A stretch of 64,000 nucleotides of DNA from Actinocatenispora sera (GTDB lineage: Bacteria; Actinomycetota; Actinomycetes; Mycobacteriales; Micromonosporaceae). The translations under genes were made by a program, and so were the position numbers. Position 1 is the first letter of the stretch, and each line of letters begins with the position of its first letter. The notes under the pieces are model-generated. The model worked only from the letters and a program-made list of their open reading frames with translations. It was not told the DNA's origin and searched no databases. Of this stretch, positions 54,936 through 62,943 are shown piece after piece. The stretch lies in the NCBI RefSeq assembly GCF_018324685.1, contig NZ_AP023354.1:2418001-2482000 (forward strand), read 5' to 3'.

Positions 54936-56276
54936 CTAACCGGCCTCGTCGGCGGCCGGCTCAGGCGCCTCGTCGGGCGGCAGGATCAGGTTCGCGATGG
55001 TGTCGGCTGCATCACGATCCATGCCAGGCAGGACGTGCGTGTAGACCGACATCGTGAACGCCTCGGACGCGTGACCGAGCCGGCGGCTCACCACGGCCGG
55101 GTGTACGCCGGCCTTGAGCGCCGCCGTGGCGTAGCTGTGCCGCACGTCGTGCAGTCGGATCCTCGGCAGTCCGCACGCGGCGGCCATCCGGTGGAACCGC
55201 TGCCGCACCACGTCGGGGTGAATCGGCCGCCCGTCCTCCCACGTGAATAGGAGGTCGGTGCCGTCGTACTCCTCGTCGTAGAACGGGCGCTCGGAACGCT
55301 GAACGGTCCGCCACTCGCGTAGCGCGTCAACGGTCACCTTGTCGAGCGAGAGCAGCCGGGGCGCGTTGTCCGTCTTGCCGTCGCTGGTCTCCGCGCGACC
55401 GTCGACCACCACCCGCGGCGATCCGGGATCGACCGCCAGGTGCCCGGCCTCGATATCGACCGCCGACCACGTCAGCCCGCACACTTCCGCCCGCCGCATT
55501 CCAGTTGTTGCGACGACGAGATACAGCGCGTAGAACCGGTCCGTACGGGCGTACGCGAGGAACGTGCCGAGCTGCTTTGGTGTCCAGACCGGCCGGCGCC
55601 GTTTCGGCACTCGCGGCGGCTTCACACTCGCGGCTACATTCTCGGTGACGTAGTGCCAGGCGAGGGCATCCGTCAACGCCTTGTGCAGCATGGCGTGAAT
55701 GTTCCGAACGGTCTTCGGATCGAGCCCAGGGTTTACCGCTTTCGGTGTGCGGCCGGCACGGTACCGGCGAACGGCTGCTCGTGCCGCGTGAATCGTCACG
55801 CCGCACGCCTGCATCACCTCCCGCGGCTTCGGTTCCTCGCCTTTCTTCTGGCGGGCGGTCCAGTAGCCGAACATCGCCTCGTCGGCGGTGCGCTTCACAC
55901 GGCCGGTGGTCAACAGGTGCTCGTACAGCGCGTGCAACCGAACCGCGGTGAGATCCTGCATCCGGACCTTTCCAATGGCGGGAACCACGTTGGAAGTCGT
56001 GTAGTGACGCCAGCTCGCCCACGTCGACGCCGCGACCGTCCGGCGTACGACCGGAAGCCATTGCGACACAAGGAATTCCTCGACGGTTCGCTTTGACGGT
56101 TCGGCGTACTTCCCGGACTCCACTTGCTGCATCGCCTCGCGGCACTTCTGCCAGGCGATAGTCTCTGTCTTCCACCCGCCTTTGCTGATCTGCTTGCGGT
56201 CACCGGTGAGCGGGTCAGGCTGGCCATCGAACATGTACGTGTACGTCTTGCCGCGCTTGTAGACGTGGCCTTTCAT
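54936..56276 (-). CDS. int: Tyrosine-type site-specific integrase
   Basis: This 446-aa recombinase integrates the element at tRNA-fMet. The N-terminal arm-binding part (MKGHVYKRGKTYTYMFDG) and the core-binding SAM-like domain precede the catalytic domain. Catalytic residues are visible: Arg in VVATTGMRRAEVCG, the His-x-x-Arg of IRLHDVRHSYATAAL, His in SRRLGHASEAFTMSVY and Tyr in SVYTHVLPGMDRDAAD. Residues about 135-180 form an insertion (TARQKKGEEPKPREVM...) found in some actinomycete element integrases. Its ATG overlaps the stop of the upstream small ORF by 4 bases, so it is translated from the replication-gene transcript. Confidence 0.92.
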   Translation of the reverse strand: MKGHVYKRGKTYTYMFDGQPDPLTGDRKQISKGGWKTETIAWQKCREAMQQVESGKYAEPSKRTVEEFLVSQWLPVVRRTVAASTWASWRHYTTSNVVPAIGKVRMQDLTAVRLHALYEHLLTTGRVKRTADEAMFGYWTARQKKGEEPKPREVMQACGVTIHAARAAVRRYRAGRTPKAVNPGLDPKTVRNIHAMLHKALTDALAWHYVTENVAASVKPPRVPKRRRPVWTPKQLGTFLAYARTDRFYALYLVVATTGMRRAEVCGLTWSAVDIEAGHLAVDPGSPRVVVDGRAETSDGKTDNAPRLLSLDKVTVDALREWRTVQRSERPFYDEEYDGTDLLFTWEDGRPIHPDVVRQRFHRMAAACGLPRIRLHDVRHSYATAALKAGVHPAVVSRRLGHASEAFTMSVYTHVLPGMDRDAADTIANLILPPDEAPEPAADEAG

Positions 56277-56629
56277 CGTGTGGTGCCTGCCTCTCGGGAG
56301 CCGTAGCGGTAGCGGGTCATCAGGGGTCGCCAGGCGGCCAGTACCGGCCTGACGGCGTATGCGCGCGGCGGGCCGCTACCCGCTACCGACCGGCGTTGCC
56401 GCTGGTAGAGGGGCGGTTCTTCGGTAGCGGGTACCGGTAGCGGCGGCGCTACCGGTAGCGGGGCGGATAGTGGCGGGACGGCGGCCACCTGGTCGACGGC
56501 CAGGCGGCGTGTTCGGCCGCCTGGCGCGGTGGCGCCGCTATCGGCTATCTCGCTGGTCAGGGGGCTAGCGGCGGGGCTATCGATTGCGGCGGGTGGGGCT
56601 ATCCGATAGCCCCGGGGCGGGCGGGTCAT
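56273..56629 (-). CDS. Small Pro/Ala-rich ORF between primase and integrase
   Basis: This 118-aa frame begins with ATG overlapping the primase-polymerase stop (ATGA) and ends overlapping the integrase ATG (ATGA). This double coupling is good evidence that it is translated. The product (MTRPPRGYRIAPPAA...) has no HTH, no metal site and no membrane segment, and is Pro/Ala/Arg-rich. In pSAM2-like elements the same place holds xis, but this protein does not look like an excisionase. The DNA is full of GCTACC/GCTATC repeats and may be constrained as DNA rather than protein. Confidence 0.45.
   Translation of the reverse strand: MTRPPRGYRIAPPAAIDSPAASPLTSEIADSGATAPGGRTRRLAVDQVAAVPPLSAPLPVAPPLPVPATEEPPLYQRQRRSVAGSGPPRAYAVRPVLAAWRPLMTRYRYGSREAGTTR
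56300..56613. repeat. GCTACC/GCTATC inverted-repeat cluster
   Basis: Dense repeats include CGCTACCGGTAGCG, a perfect 14-base palindrome at 56447-56460; GGGGCTATC-C-GATAGCCCC at 56595-56613; direct GTAGCGG copies near 56302, 56309, 56423 and 56435; and CCGCTACCCGCTACC at 56373-56387. They may be binding sites for the replication or recombination proteins of the element. They lie within a possible small coding frame. Confidence 0.6.
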
Positions 56630-57534
56630 GCGGCGCCTCCGATGGTGTCGGCGGGCAGGGGTACGTTCTCGTCGCGGAACCCGCCGGTGATGGCGGCGCG
56701 GATGTCGCGGTCGGTCTGTTCGGCGGCGCGACCGGCGTCGGTCAGCTCGGCTACGGCGGTGCCGGTGTCGAGCGCGCCGGCCGCCACGATGCGGGCCACG
56801 CCGCGCGCGACGCCGTACAGCGTGGTGCGGCGGCGGCCGACCGGGGCGGTGGTGATGCGCCGCAGGTTGCTCGCCAGCAGCGCGGCGGGTGATGAGATGC
56901 CCCCGCCCCCGACATGCGGAACGATCGGTGTGGTTGGGCGGTGTGCGGGCTGGGGCGGTGCGGGCGCGGTCGGCCGGTCCACGATGGCCGCCAGGCGCGG
57001 GGGCATCTCCACGACCGGCCCGTCGTGCACCGTGCGGTACGGGCGGCGGGTGACCGGGTGGACCGATGGCGGGGCGACCACGTACCCGCCGTCTGCCTTG
57101 ATGTCGACGCCGGGCCGGTCGGGCATCGGCCGGGAGGTCACCGGGTGGCCGGGGTGGGCGTAGTACAGGTGCCAGCCTCCGGAGCCGGTCGCGACGGTGT
57201 AGGTGGGCACCATCACCGACCGATCGAGCTGCCCGCCGTGCTGGGGGTCGATGTCGACCACCACCAGCCCGGCCGCCGCCCCGGTCCGGATGGCCAGCAG
57301 CCCGGCGGGGACGGCGGACAGCATGGCGGCGATGCGGTGCGGGTCGGTGGTGGCGGCGTAGAACCCGTGGCACGTCAGGCAACCACACGCTTCGCGGTCG
57401 TGTCCGGGTCCGGCGTCGTGACACTGTGGACAGTTGGCCACGGGCCGTTTGGTGCGGCCCAGCACGAACACCGGCCAGCCGCGCCCGGCGGCGGCCCGTG
57501 CCGGCCGGTGATAGCGGCTCGTCGGGTGGGTCAT
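56626..57534 (-). CDS. Bifunctional primase-polymerase (prim-pol)
   Basis: This 302-aa archaeo-eukaryotic-type primase-polymerase probably starts element DNA replication. The N-terminal segment has a Cys-rich zinc-binding loop (CPQCHDAGPGHDREACGCLTC, residues about 36-56), the catalytic acids in LVVVDIDPQHGG, and later motifs SGGWHLYYAHPG and GVDIKADGGYVVAPPSVHP, which are diagnostic for Prim-Pol. The C-terminal part (about 200-302) contains an RRTTLYGVARGVARIVAAG helix-rich segment. ATG at 57534. Confidence 0.88.
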   Translation of the reverse strand: MTHPTSRYHRPARAAAGRGWPVFVLGRTKRPVANCPQCHDAGPGHDREACGCLTCHGFYAATTDPHRIAAMLSAVPAGLLAIRTGAAAGLVVVDIDPQHGGQLDRSVMVPTYTVATGSGGWHLYYAHPGHPVTSRPMPDRPGVDIKADGGYVVAPPSVHPVTRRPYRTVHDGPVVEMPPRLAAIVDRPTAPAPPQPAHRPTTPIVPHVGGGGISSPAALLASNLRRITTAPVGRRRTTLYGVARGVARIVAAGALDTGTAVAELTDAGRAAEQTDRDIRAAITGGFRDENVPLPADTIGGAA

Positions 57535-57674
57535 CGCGTTACCTCGATTCGGCGGGTTGGGCGGGTGTCGGTGTCGGTGCTGCTAGCTGCTACCGGGCAG
57601 GTCACGGCATGGTTTGGCTGCTAGCAGGGCTGCTATCGCTAGCAGGCAGGGCTGCTAGCGATAGCAGCCGTCGG
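57535..57674. repeat. Candidate replication origin: 17-bp inverted repeat and GCTAGC copies
   Basis: The 140-base gap between prim-pol and ATPase genes has a perfect 17-bp inverted repeat (GCTGCTATCGCTAGCAG at 57629-57645, CTGCTAGCGATAGCAGC at 57652-57668) with a 6-base loop. Further TGCTAGCTGCTACC and GGCTGCTAGCAGGG copies lie at 57579-57628. There is no T-tract. A terminator is possible, but the repeated GCTGCTAGC units beside two replication genes suggest an origin or iteron cluster. Confidence 0.5.
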
Positions 57675-59048
57675 CTAGCTCGGTGGGCGGCCCGTGCCGG
57701 TCGGCGCGCAGGACTCGCAGACGGTGGGACGGTCGGGCCGAACGCGCGCCGGTCGGCCGCATCGTTCGCACGAGCCGATGCCGGGCACGTCGACCAGTAG
57801 CGGCACGTCGACCGCGCCACCCGCGCCATTCGCGCCACCGTTCGCGCCACCATTCGCGCCAACGGCGTCAACGCTGTGACCTGCACTTATGCCATTCGCG
57901 CCATTCGCGCCACGGGAGAGGGCACGGCCGGTGTCGTCGGCCGCGAGTCGCCACACGGCGCCGCCGCCGAACCCGGACCGGTCGGCGTCGACCCCGGCGG
58001 ACTTGCGGGCGCGTTGCACGGTGCGCCAGGCGATCCCGGCTGCCTCCGCACCGGCCTGCACGTCGGCGGTAGCCGCCTCCCCGCCCTGTTCGCGCAGGAA
58101 CCCGACGAGCCATTCGGCCGCCTTGCTGCGGGCCGGGCCGGTCTCCGACTCGCCCGGCTCCCGCAGCAGGTCGGCGGCGGTGTAGTCGACGGTGCCGTCC
58201 CATTCGATGCGGGCGCATCCGTGGTCGGGCGCGTCGACCAGGCGGTAGGCCAGGGCGGGCGGCATCACGGCGATGTTGGCTTTGGTCGGGGCGACGATCA
58301 CCCGTCCCTCGTCGCGCGGGTCTTTGGCCACGGCGTAGCCGAGCCGGGCGGCGCCGATGATGCCGATCGAGCCGCCGCCCCGGTAGATCGGCGACGGCCC
58401 GCCGCCCTTGGTGAAGTGCCGGACCAGCACGATCGCGCATCCGGTCTTCTCCGCGGTCTTGATCAGCGGCGTCAGCGCCCGGCGGACGTCCTTGTCCTGG
58501 TACTCGTTGACCTTCTCGCCCAGGTAGGCCATCAGCGGGTCGACCACCACCAGGGCAGCACCGACGGCGGCGATCGCGTCGGCCACCATCCCGGCGTCGT
58601 CGGGCAGCGTCACCAGCCGATCGACCCACCCGGCATCCCGCGCGTCCCACTCGGTGACGCTGGTCAGCGCGACCACCCGCGCCGGGTCCGCCCCGGCCGC
58701 GTCCAGCCGGGGGCGGATGGTGTCGGCTGGGTCATCCTCGGCCGACAGCAGCACCACGCCGGCCGGGCCGGTACCGGGCTGCCCGTCCGGCCACGGCTTG
58801 CCGGTGGTGATGCGGGCGGCGAGGTCGGTGGTCATGGTCGACTTGCCGGTGCCCGGATCGCCGTCGATCACGTGGAGCTTGCCGGCGGCGAGGTAGCCAG
58901 GCCACAGCCACGTGATGCGCTCCGGGGTCACGTCGGCCAGGCGCACCAGACGCGGCATGGCACGCGGCACCGCGTCCGGGTCCGGGGCGGGTTCGAGTGG
59001 CGGCCGGGTCTGGGTGAGACCGGGTTCGCCGGGGTGTGCGGGCAGCAT
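57675..59048 (-). CDS. RepA-like RecA-fold ATPase / helicase
   Basis: This 457-aa P-loop protein resembles RSF1010 RepA-type hexameric helicases (AAA_25). Walker A is IDGDPGTGKSTMTTDLAARI, Walker B is ALVVVDPLMAYLG, and further motifs are VLLSAEDDPADTIRPRLDAAG, TGCAIVLVRHFTKGGG and GIIGAARLGYAVAKDP. A C-terminal winged-helix part (TADVQAGAEAAGIAWRTVQRARKSAGV) is followed by Gly-Ala-Asn repeats (GANGANGISAGH) and a zinc ribbon CERCGRPARVRPDRPTVCESC. ATG at 59048 with AGGAG is preferred over the longer frame to 59120. It is upstream of the primase gene on the same strand. Confidence 0.83.
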   Translation of the reverse strand: MLPAHPGEPGLTQTRPPLEPAPDPDAVPRAMPRLVRLADVTPERITWLWPGYLAAGKLHVIDGDPGTGKSTMTTDLAARITTGKPWPDGQPGTGPAGVVLLSAEDDPADTIRPRLDAAGADPARVVALTSVTEWDARDAGWVDRLVTLPDDAGMVADAIAAVGAALVVVDPLMAYLGEKVNEYQDKDVRRALTPLIKTAEKTGCAIVLVRHFTKGGGPSPIYRGGGSIGIIGAARLGYAVAKDPRDEGRVIVAPTKANIAVMPPALAYRLVDAPDHGCARIEWDGTVDYTAADLLREPGESETGPARSKAAEWLVGFLREQGGEAATADVQAGAEAAGIAWRTVQRARKSAGVDADRSGFGGGAVWRLAADDTGRALSRGANGANGISAGHSVDAVGANGGANGGANGAGGAVDVPLLVDVPGIGSCERCGRPARVRPDRPTVCESCAPTGTGRPPS

Positions 59049-59282
59049 CGACACAACTCCTGTCGCGTCTGGTCGGGTGGGTTCGGCGCCGCGTTGCGGG
59101 CGGTGCCGGACCCCGGTCACGGGGCCGGGTGCGTCCGGGTCGTCTCGCTGGTCAGCGACCGTGCGGACTCACCCGGCCTGCCGGGTCTGCGTGGCGCCGT
59201 GCGCGCCGCGTCCGGTGCCGGGTTCGGTGCCGGTGCTGTACCGGTGCGCACCTGCGGGTTCGTCCGCGACCGGGCGGCCACC

Positions 59283-59951
59283 TCACGCCGCCTCGGCCAC
59301 GGTGCCGGTGCGGGCGGCGACCATCTTCTGAATCACCGCGTACTGCGCCGGCGTGCACCGGCGACGCGGGCCGCCGGACGCGCGGCGCTTCAACGTGCGC
59401 TGCGCGATGTGCCAGGTCGAGTCGACCTTCGACTTCGACCACCCGGTCTGCGCGATGATCTCCATCGGACGCAGCCCGGACAGCCGCAGCGTGGCCACCT
59501 GCCGCTGTACCGGTGGCAGGTCGGCAACCTCGGTGCTCAGCCGCTCGCGCATCGCCTCACGCTGCCGGTCGACCGGCTCCAGCAGCGGCGGCGCGGCCAC
59601 CTCCGCGTACTGCCAGAACGTGTCGTCGACGGCGCTCTCCTTGCCGTGCCGCCGGAAGTGCCGCAACGCCTGATACCGCGCCATCCCCCGCAGCCACCGC
59701 CCGAACCCCGGCCCGTCCGACCCGCGGTCGGCGAACTTGGCCAGGCCGCCGGTCAGCAGTTCTTCCCAGGTGTTCTGTGCGATGTCCTCGGCCGTGCTCG
59801 CGCCGCCGTAGCTGCCGCGCACCACCGACCGCAGGTAACGCACCAGATCGGCCGCGTGCCGCGCGTACAGCACGCCCACCGCGTCCCGGTCACCGTCCTG
59901 CGCCGCCGCCACCAACCCCGCGTCGGTCATCTCCACCAAGTGCGCGCGCAT
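59283..59951 (-). CDS. Sigma-70-like (ECF-type) factor of the element
   Basis: This 222-aa protein has a sigma region-2-like segment (ALGVLYARHAADLVRYLRSVV read as VGVLYARHAADLVRYLRSVV, then STAEDIAQNTWEELL) and a region-4 HTH (LPPVQRQVATLRLSGLRPMEIIAQTGWSKSKVDSTWHIAQRTLKRR). It would direct RNA polymerase, probably to promoters of this element. ATG at 59951 overlaps the previous gene's stop (ATGA). Small sigma-like genes occur in actinomycete integrative elements, but the role is not established; region 4 alone may serve as a DNA-binding regulator. Confidence 0.78.
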   Translation of the reverse strand: MRAHLVEMTDAGLVAAAQDGDRDAVGVLYARHAADLVRYLRSVVRGSYGGASTAEDIAQNTWEELLTGGLAKFADRGSDGPGFGRWLRGMARYQALRHFRRHGKESAVDDTFWQYAEVAAPPLLEPVDRQREAMRERLSTEVADLPPVQRQVATLRLSGLRPMEIIAQTGWSKSKVDSTWHIAQRTLKRRASGGPRRRCTPAQYAVIQKMVAARTGTVAEAA

Positions 59952-60475
59952 CACGCCACCCCCAGCACGGCGTGAGCCGGACGCACGGTCGCCGGGAAGT
60001 ACCGGCCAGCCGCGTCCCGCGACACCTGCCCAGCGGCAGCCATTCGCGCGCACGCACTGCGCACCGCCTCGTGCGAGATGCCCAACGCGTCGGCCAGCCG
60101 CTTCGGCGTGATACCCGGCTGCGCGGCCACCCGCCGCGCGATCGCCCGCCGCGTCTCCTGCATCGGCCGACCGGCCGGGCGGGCGGCGAACACGTCGGCC
60201 AGGCGGCGCCGGCAGACCGCCAGCCACCCGGCGTCGACCGTGCCCGTGGCGATGTCGTCGTGCAGCTGCGAAACGCGCTGCCGGATCGCCACCAAACCTT
60301 CGGTGGCCACCGCCAGCACCAGGGCGTCGCGCACGTCCTGGTCGTGCACCAGGTCGTCGGCCACAAGCTGGGGCTCGTAGTACAGCGCGGCGGCCATCTC
60401 GTCGGCGGTCAACGGCAACTCGACACGAAGCCGCACGGTCGTTTCCGGCGTGACCTCGAACAGCGGGGCGCTCAT
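59951..60475 (-). CDS. Winged-helix/HTH protein of the element
   Basis: This 174-aa protein starts MSAPLFEVTPETTVRLRVELPLTADEMAAALYYEPQLVADDLV and ends with an HTH (TRRAIARRVAAQPGITPKRLADALGISHEAVRSACARMAAAGQVSRDAAGRYFPA) of the winged type. The first part looks like a protein-interaction domain seen in element-borne proteins of actinomycetes. It begins 1 base after the excisionase-like gene and overlaps the sigma-like gene. A regulatory or replication-accessory role is inferred. Confidence 0.65.
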   Translation of the reverse strand: MSAPLFEVTPETTVRLRVELPLTADEMAAALYYEPQLVADDLVHDQDVRDALVLAVATEGLVAIRQRVSQLHDDIATGTVDAGWLAVCRRRLADVFAARPAGRPMQETRRAIARRVAAQPGITPKRLADALGISHEAVRSACARMAAAGQVSRDAAGRYFPATVRPAHAVLGVA

Positions 60476-60476
60476 C

Positions 60477-60719
60477 TCAGGCCACCTCACCCTCGACGCT
60501 GGTAGCGATCGCGGCGAGGAACGCCTCGAACGCCTGCCGGGTGATCCGCAACCCGCCCCGGCCCGCGCCGACCCGCAGCGCCGCCAGGCGGCCCGACTCA
60601 ATCGCCCGATACACCGTCGCCGGGTGCACATCCAGCAGCTCGGCAACCTGCTTCACGCGGTACGGCCGCACGGCGGGAACGGTGCCGGTGGCCAGTTCGT
60701 CGCTACGCTGGTCCTGCAT
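60477..60719 (-). CDS. xis: Excisionase-like HTH protein
   Basis: This 80-aa protein has a MerR/excisionase-type HTH (VRPYRVKQVAELLDVHPATVYRAIESGRLAALRVGAGRGGLRITRQAFEAFLAA), matching the DNA-binding domain of pSAM2-like Xis. It probably steers the integrase toward excision and may activate the rep operon. ATG at 60719 has GGAGGAG before it. It is the first gene of the minus-strand operon that ends with the integrase. Confidence 0.82.
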   Translation of the reverse strand: MQDQRSDELATGTVPAVRPYRVKQVAELLDVHPATVYRAIESGRLAALRVGAGRGGLRITRQAFEAFLAAIATSVEGEVA

Positions 60720-60929
60720 CTTCACTCCTCCGACAGACACGGATGGGGATGCTCCGACCCGGCCGGTGCTGCAACACCGGCCGGGTCTTGCCTTGCCAGC
60801 GACCCAGGCGACGCCTGCGAAACTGGCTTGAGCCACTTTCTAGCAGAGTGGCTCAAGCCACGTCAAGGGACTGGCTCAAGCCAGATGGATGTACGGTGGT
60901 GTGGTCTGTCGGAGAAGGAGGACCACGCC
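60720..60929. promoter_or_regulatory. Divergent promoter region with triple GntR operator
   Basis: Three near-identical sites occur: TGGCTTGAGCCAC at 60824-60836, GTGGCTCAAGCCA at 60848-60860 and CTGGCTCAAGCCAG at 60871-60884. Each contains the dyad TGGCTYRAGCCA, and the spacings centre to centre are about 24 bases. They lie between the excisionase-like gene and the gntR gene and are likely to be bound by the GntR repressor to hold the element silent. Confidence 0.75.
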
Positions 60930-61709
60930 ATGCCCCGGGAACCCAGCGACAAGCGGCCACCGAGCCGCCGCATCGCGGATGACCTGCGAGAACAGATCAA
61001 GAACGGCACGTACGGGCCAGGCGACAAGCTCCCGTCTGAGCGCAAGCTCGCTGCGCAGTACGGATCCGCACGCAACACCGCAGCGGAGGCGATCGACATC
61101 CTGCGCCGTGAAGGCCTGGCGGTCGCCAAGCACGGCGCGGGCGCGTTCGTTCGGCTCAAGCCCGCCCTACTTCGCCTCGGCTCCAACCGGTACTCACGCA
61201 CGTTGCGGGAGACGACCGGCCTGTCTCCGTACCGTGCCGAGGTGACGAAACAGGGCCGGACGCCGCGTGTCGCCTGTACGTCGATTGAGCGTGTAGACGC
61301 TCCGGAGGATGTCGCGCAGCGACTCGGATTGAACGATGACGACCGGTCGGTTGTACGCCGCGAAAATTGGTATTTTGCGGACGATGAACCGGTGCAAGTT
61401 GGGGTCACGTTCATTCCGTGGGCTATCGCTGACGGCTCGGTGCTGGCGACTAGCGCGAACATGGGGAAAGGGAGTCTCTACGCCAGGTTTGAGGACCTCG
61501 GCCACCCATTGACGCGGATCCGAGAAGAGATATCGGCGCGAATGCCGACACCGGAGGAAGTCGCTGGGCTGGTTATCCCGGACGGCGTTCCCGTGCTGGA
61601 AGTTCTCCACACTGGGATAGACGACAATGGCGACCCATTCGAGGTCACCCGCTTTGTAATGCGCGCCGATTTCAACGCGCTCGACTACAACATGCCGATT
61701 GAGGATTGA
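60930..61709 (+). CDS. GntR family regulator (HutC/KorSA type)
   Basis: This 259-aa repressor has an N-terminal winged helix (IADDLREQIKNGTYGPGDKLPSERKLAAQYGSARNTAAEAIDILRREGLAVAKHGAGAFVR) and a C-terminal UTRA-like ligand-binding domain (about 85-255). KorSA-type proteins are the known repressors of pSAM2-like elements. The ATG at 60930 follows GGAGAAGGAGG. The gene and its neighbour have visibly lower GC than the surrounding chromosome, as expected for acquired DNA. It is divergent from the rep-int operon and probably controls it. Confidence 0.88.
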   Translation: MPREPSDKRPPSRRIADDLREQIKNGTYGPGDKLPSERKLAAQYGSARNTAAEAIDILRREGLAVAKHGAGAFVRLKPALLRLGSNRYSRTLRETTGLSPYRAEVTKQGRTPRVACTSIERVDAPEDVAQRLGLNDDDRSVVRRENWYFADDEPVQVGVTFIPWAIADGSVLATSANMGKGSLYARFEDLGHPLTRIREEISARMPTPEEVAGLVIPDGVPVLEVLHTGIDDNGDPFEVTRFVMRADFNALDYNMPIED

Positions 61710-61710
61710 G

Positions 61711-62247
61711 ATGGCTGACGGCTCCACTCCCGTAGTCCGTATTCGCCGTAGCGATGACATCAAGGGATGCGCGGCGGTGTTGCGTGAGGTCTACGCAACC
61801 GATGGTTACCCGGTAGAGGGGGTGACGGACGCTGAGGGCTGGCTATTCCCTGACGGCTTGCTTGAGGCATGGGTAGCGGTCGACTCCAGCCAGATTCTCG
61901 GACACGCTGCGATCTGCGAACCGCGCGGTGAGGATGCGGCAGAAATGCTCATCGAACAGACCGGGATCAACGAGAGTGAAATCGCCGTGGTCGCGCGGTT
62001 GTTCGTCGCTCCCGCAGCGCGTGGCCGGTCTCTTGGGCAGGCACTTGCGGCGGCCGCAATGGAGTACGCCACAGCGCACGATCTGCGAGTCGTCTTCGAC
62101 GTGATGACCAAGGATCGTGCTGCAATTCGACTCTACGAACGCCTCGGGTGTATCCGGCTCGGTACCGCGGTTCACAAGTTCGGCGAGGGCCAAGAAGTGG
62201 AGGCGTACTGCTACGTGGCGCCGGGAGCCATGCCGAGCACGCGGTGA
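61711..62247 (+). CDS. GNAT family N-acetyltransferase
   Basis: This 178-aa acetyltransferase starts 1 base after the gntR stop, so the two are one operon. The acetyl-CoA-binding region is VARLFVAPAARGRSLGQALAAAAMEYA, followed by VVFDVMTKDRAAIRLYERLGC. The substrate is unknown; it may acetylate a small molecule, such as an antibiotic, or a protein. It is the only accessory gene in the element besides its regulator and could be its cargo. Confidence 0.85.
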   Translation: MADGSTPVVRIRRSDDIKGCAAVLREVYATDGYPVEGVTDAEGWLFPDGLLEAWVAVDSSQILGHAAICEPRGEDAAEMLIEQTGINESEIAVVARLFVAPAARGRSLGQALAAAAMEYATAHDLRVVFDVMTKDRAAIRLYERLGCIRLGTAVHKFGEGQEVEAYCYVAPGAMPSTR

Positions 62248-62943
62248 GCGGCTGGGGTACACCCGTGGCGCGAATGGCGCGAATGGCATAAGCGCAGGTC
62301 ACGGCGTTAGCGCCGGTGGCGCGAATGGTGGCGCGAACGTCCGTGACGCTTACCGCCTGGCGTGTTCCGTCACAGTGGCCGCCTGGTGAGCGACGGAACG
62401 CCCGCGGCGGATACGTCACCGTGGCGGAATGAGATGCCCCCGCCCGCTGTCGCCAGGGTGGCGGCCATCGCGGCGCGGGGGCATCTCGCGGTGAGGTGAC
62501 GGAACGCGGTCGACGCGGTTCCGTCACTGCCCGAAGTCCGCGGCGGGGAGGCGTGCGGTGCCAGATGCCGTGAGACGGCCCGGCGCCGTTCGGTGCGATC
62601 CTCTTCACCAGCGCGCCGGTACGTTCTCTGAGGGCAAACTAGCGGCCTCTGAAACGGCCGTAGACGGCCGAAATCGGCTCGTTGGTAGTCCTGTAGGGGC
62701 GGGACGCTAGAGGCTAGATCCCAGGTGGCCGCCCAAGTGCCCGGCTAGCGGCGCCGCTAGGTCTAGCGCCGGGTGCCGCTAGGTCTAGCGGCAGCGATGC
62801 GGCCCAGCTTGCTAACGAGGTTGCTAACGCGACAGCCGTAGGTCCGTGCGGATCATGCGAAACGAGCAACCCTGTTGAGAGTAGATCCGTTGCGAGACAA
62901 CGGAAGCAGCGACACGGGCGACAGGTGCGATTCGGCTTGAGCT
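62248..62943. other. Noncoding right-end region of the element
   Basis: No gene is supported here. It contains a partial copy of the ATPase-gene 3' end, inverted relative to the chromosome (62262-62340), an inverted repeat GAGATGCCCCC/GGGGGCATCTC (62431-62441, 62477-62487) and, from about 62700, several CTAGCGG repeats. These include the perfect palindrome CTAGCGGCGCCGCTAG (62745-62760) and CCGCTAG-GT-CTAGCGG (62776-62791). These may be recombination arm sites, and segments resembling the right-end sequence recur beyond the right repeat. Confidence 0.6.

Noticed and set aside
56273-56629. Calling the small ORF xis by position
   Set aside because: It has no HTH. The excisionase-type HTH protein is encoded at 60477-60719 instead.
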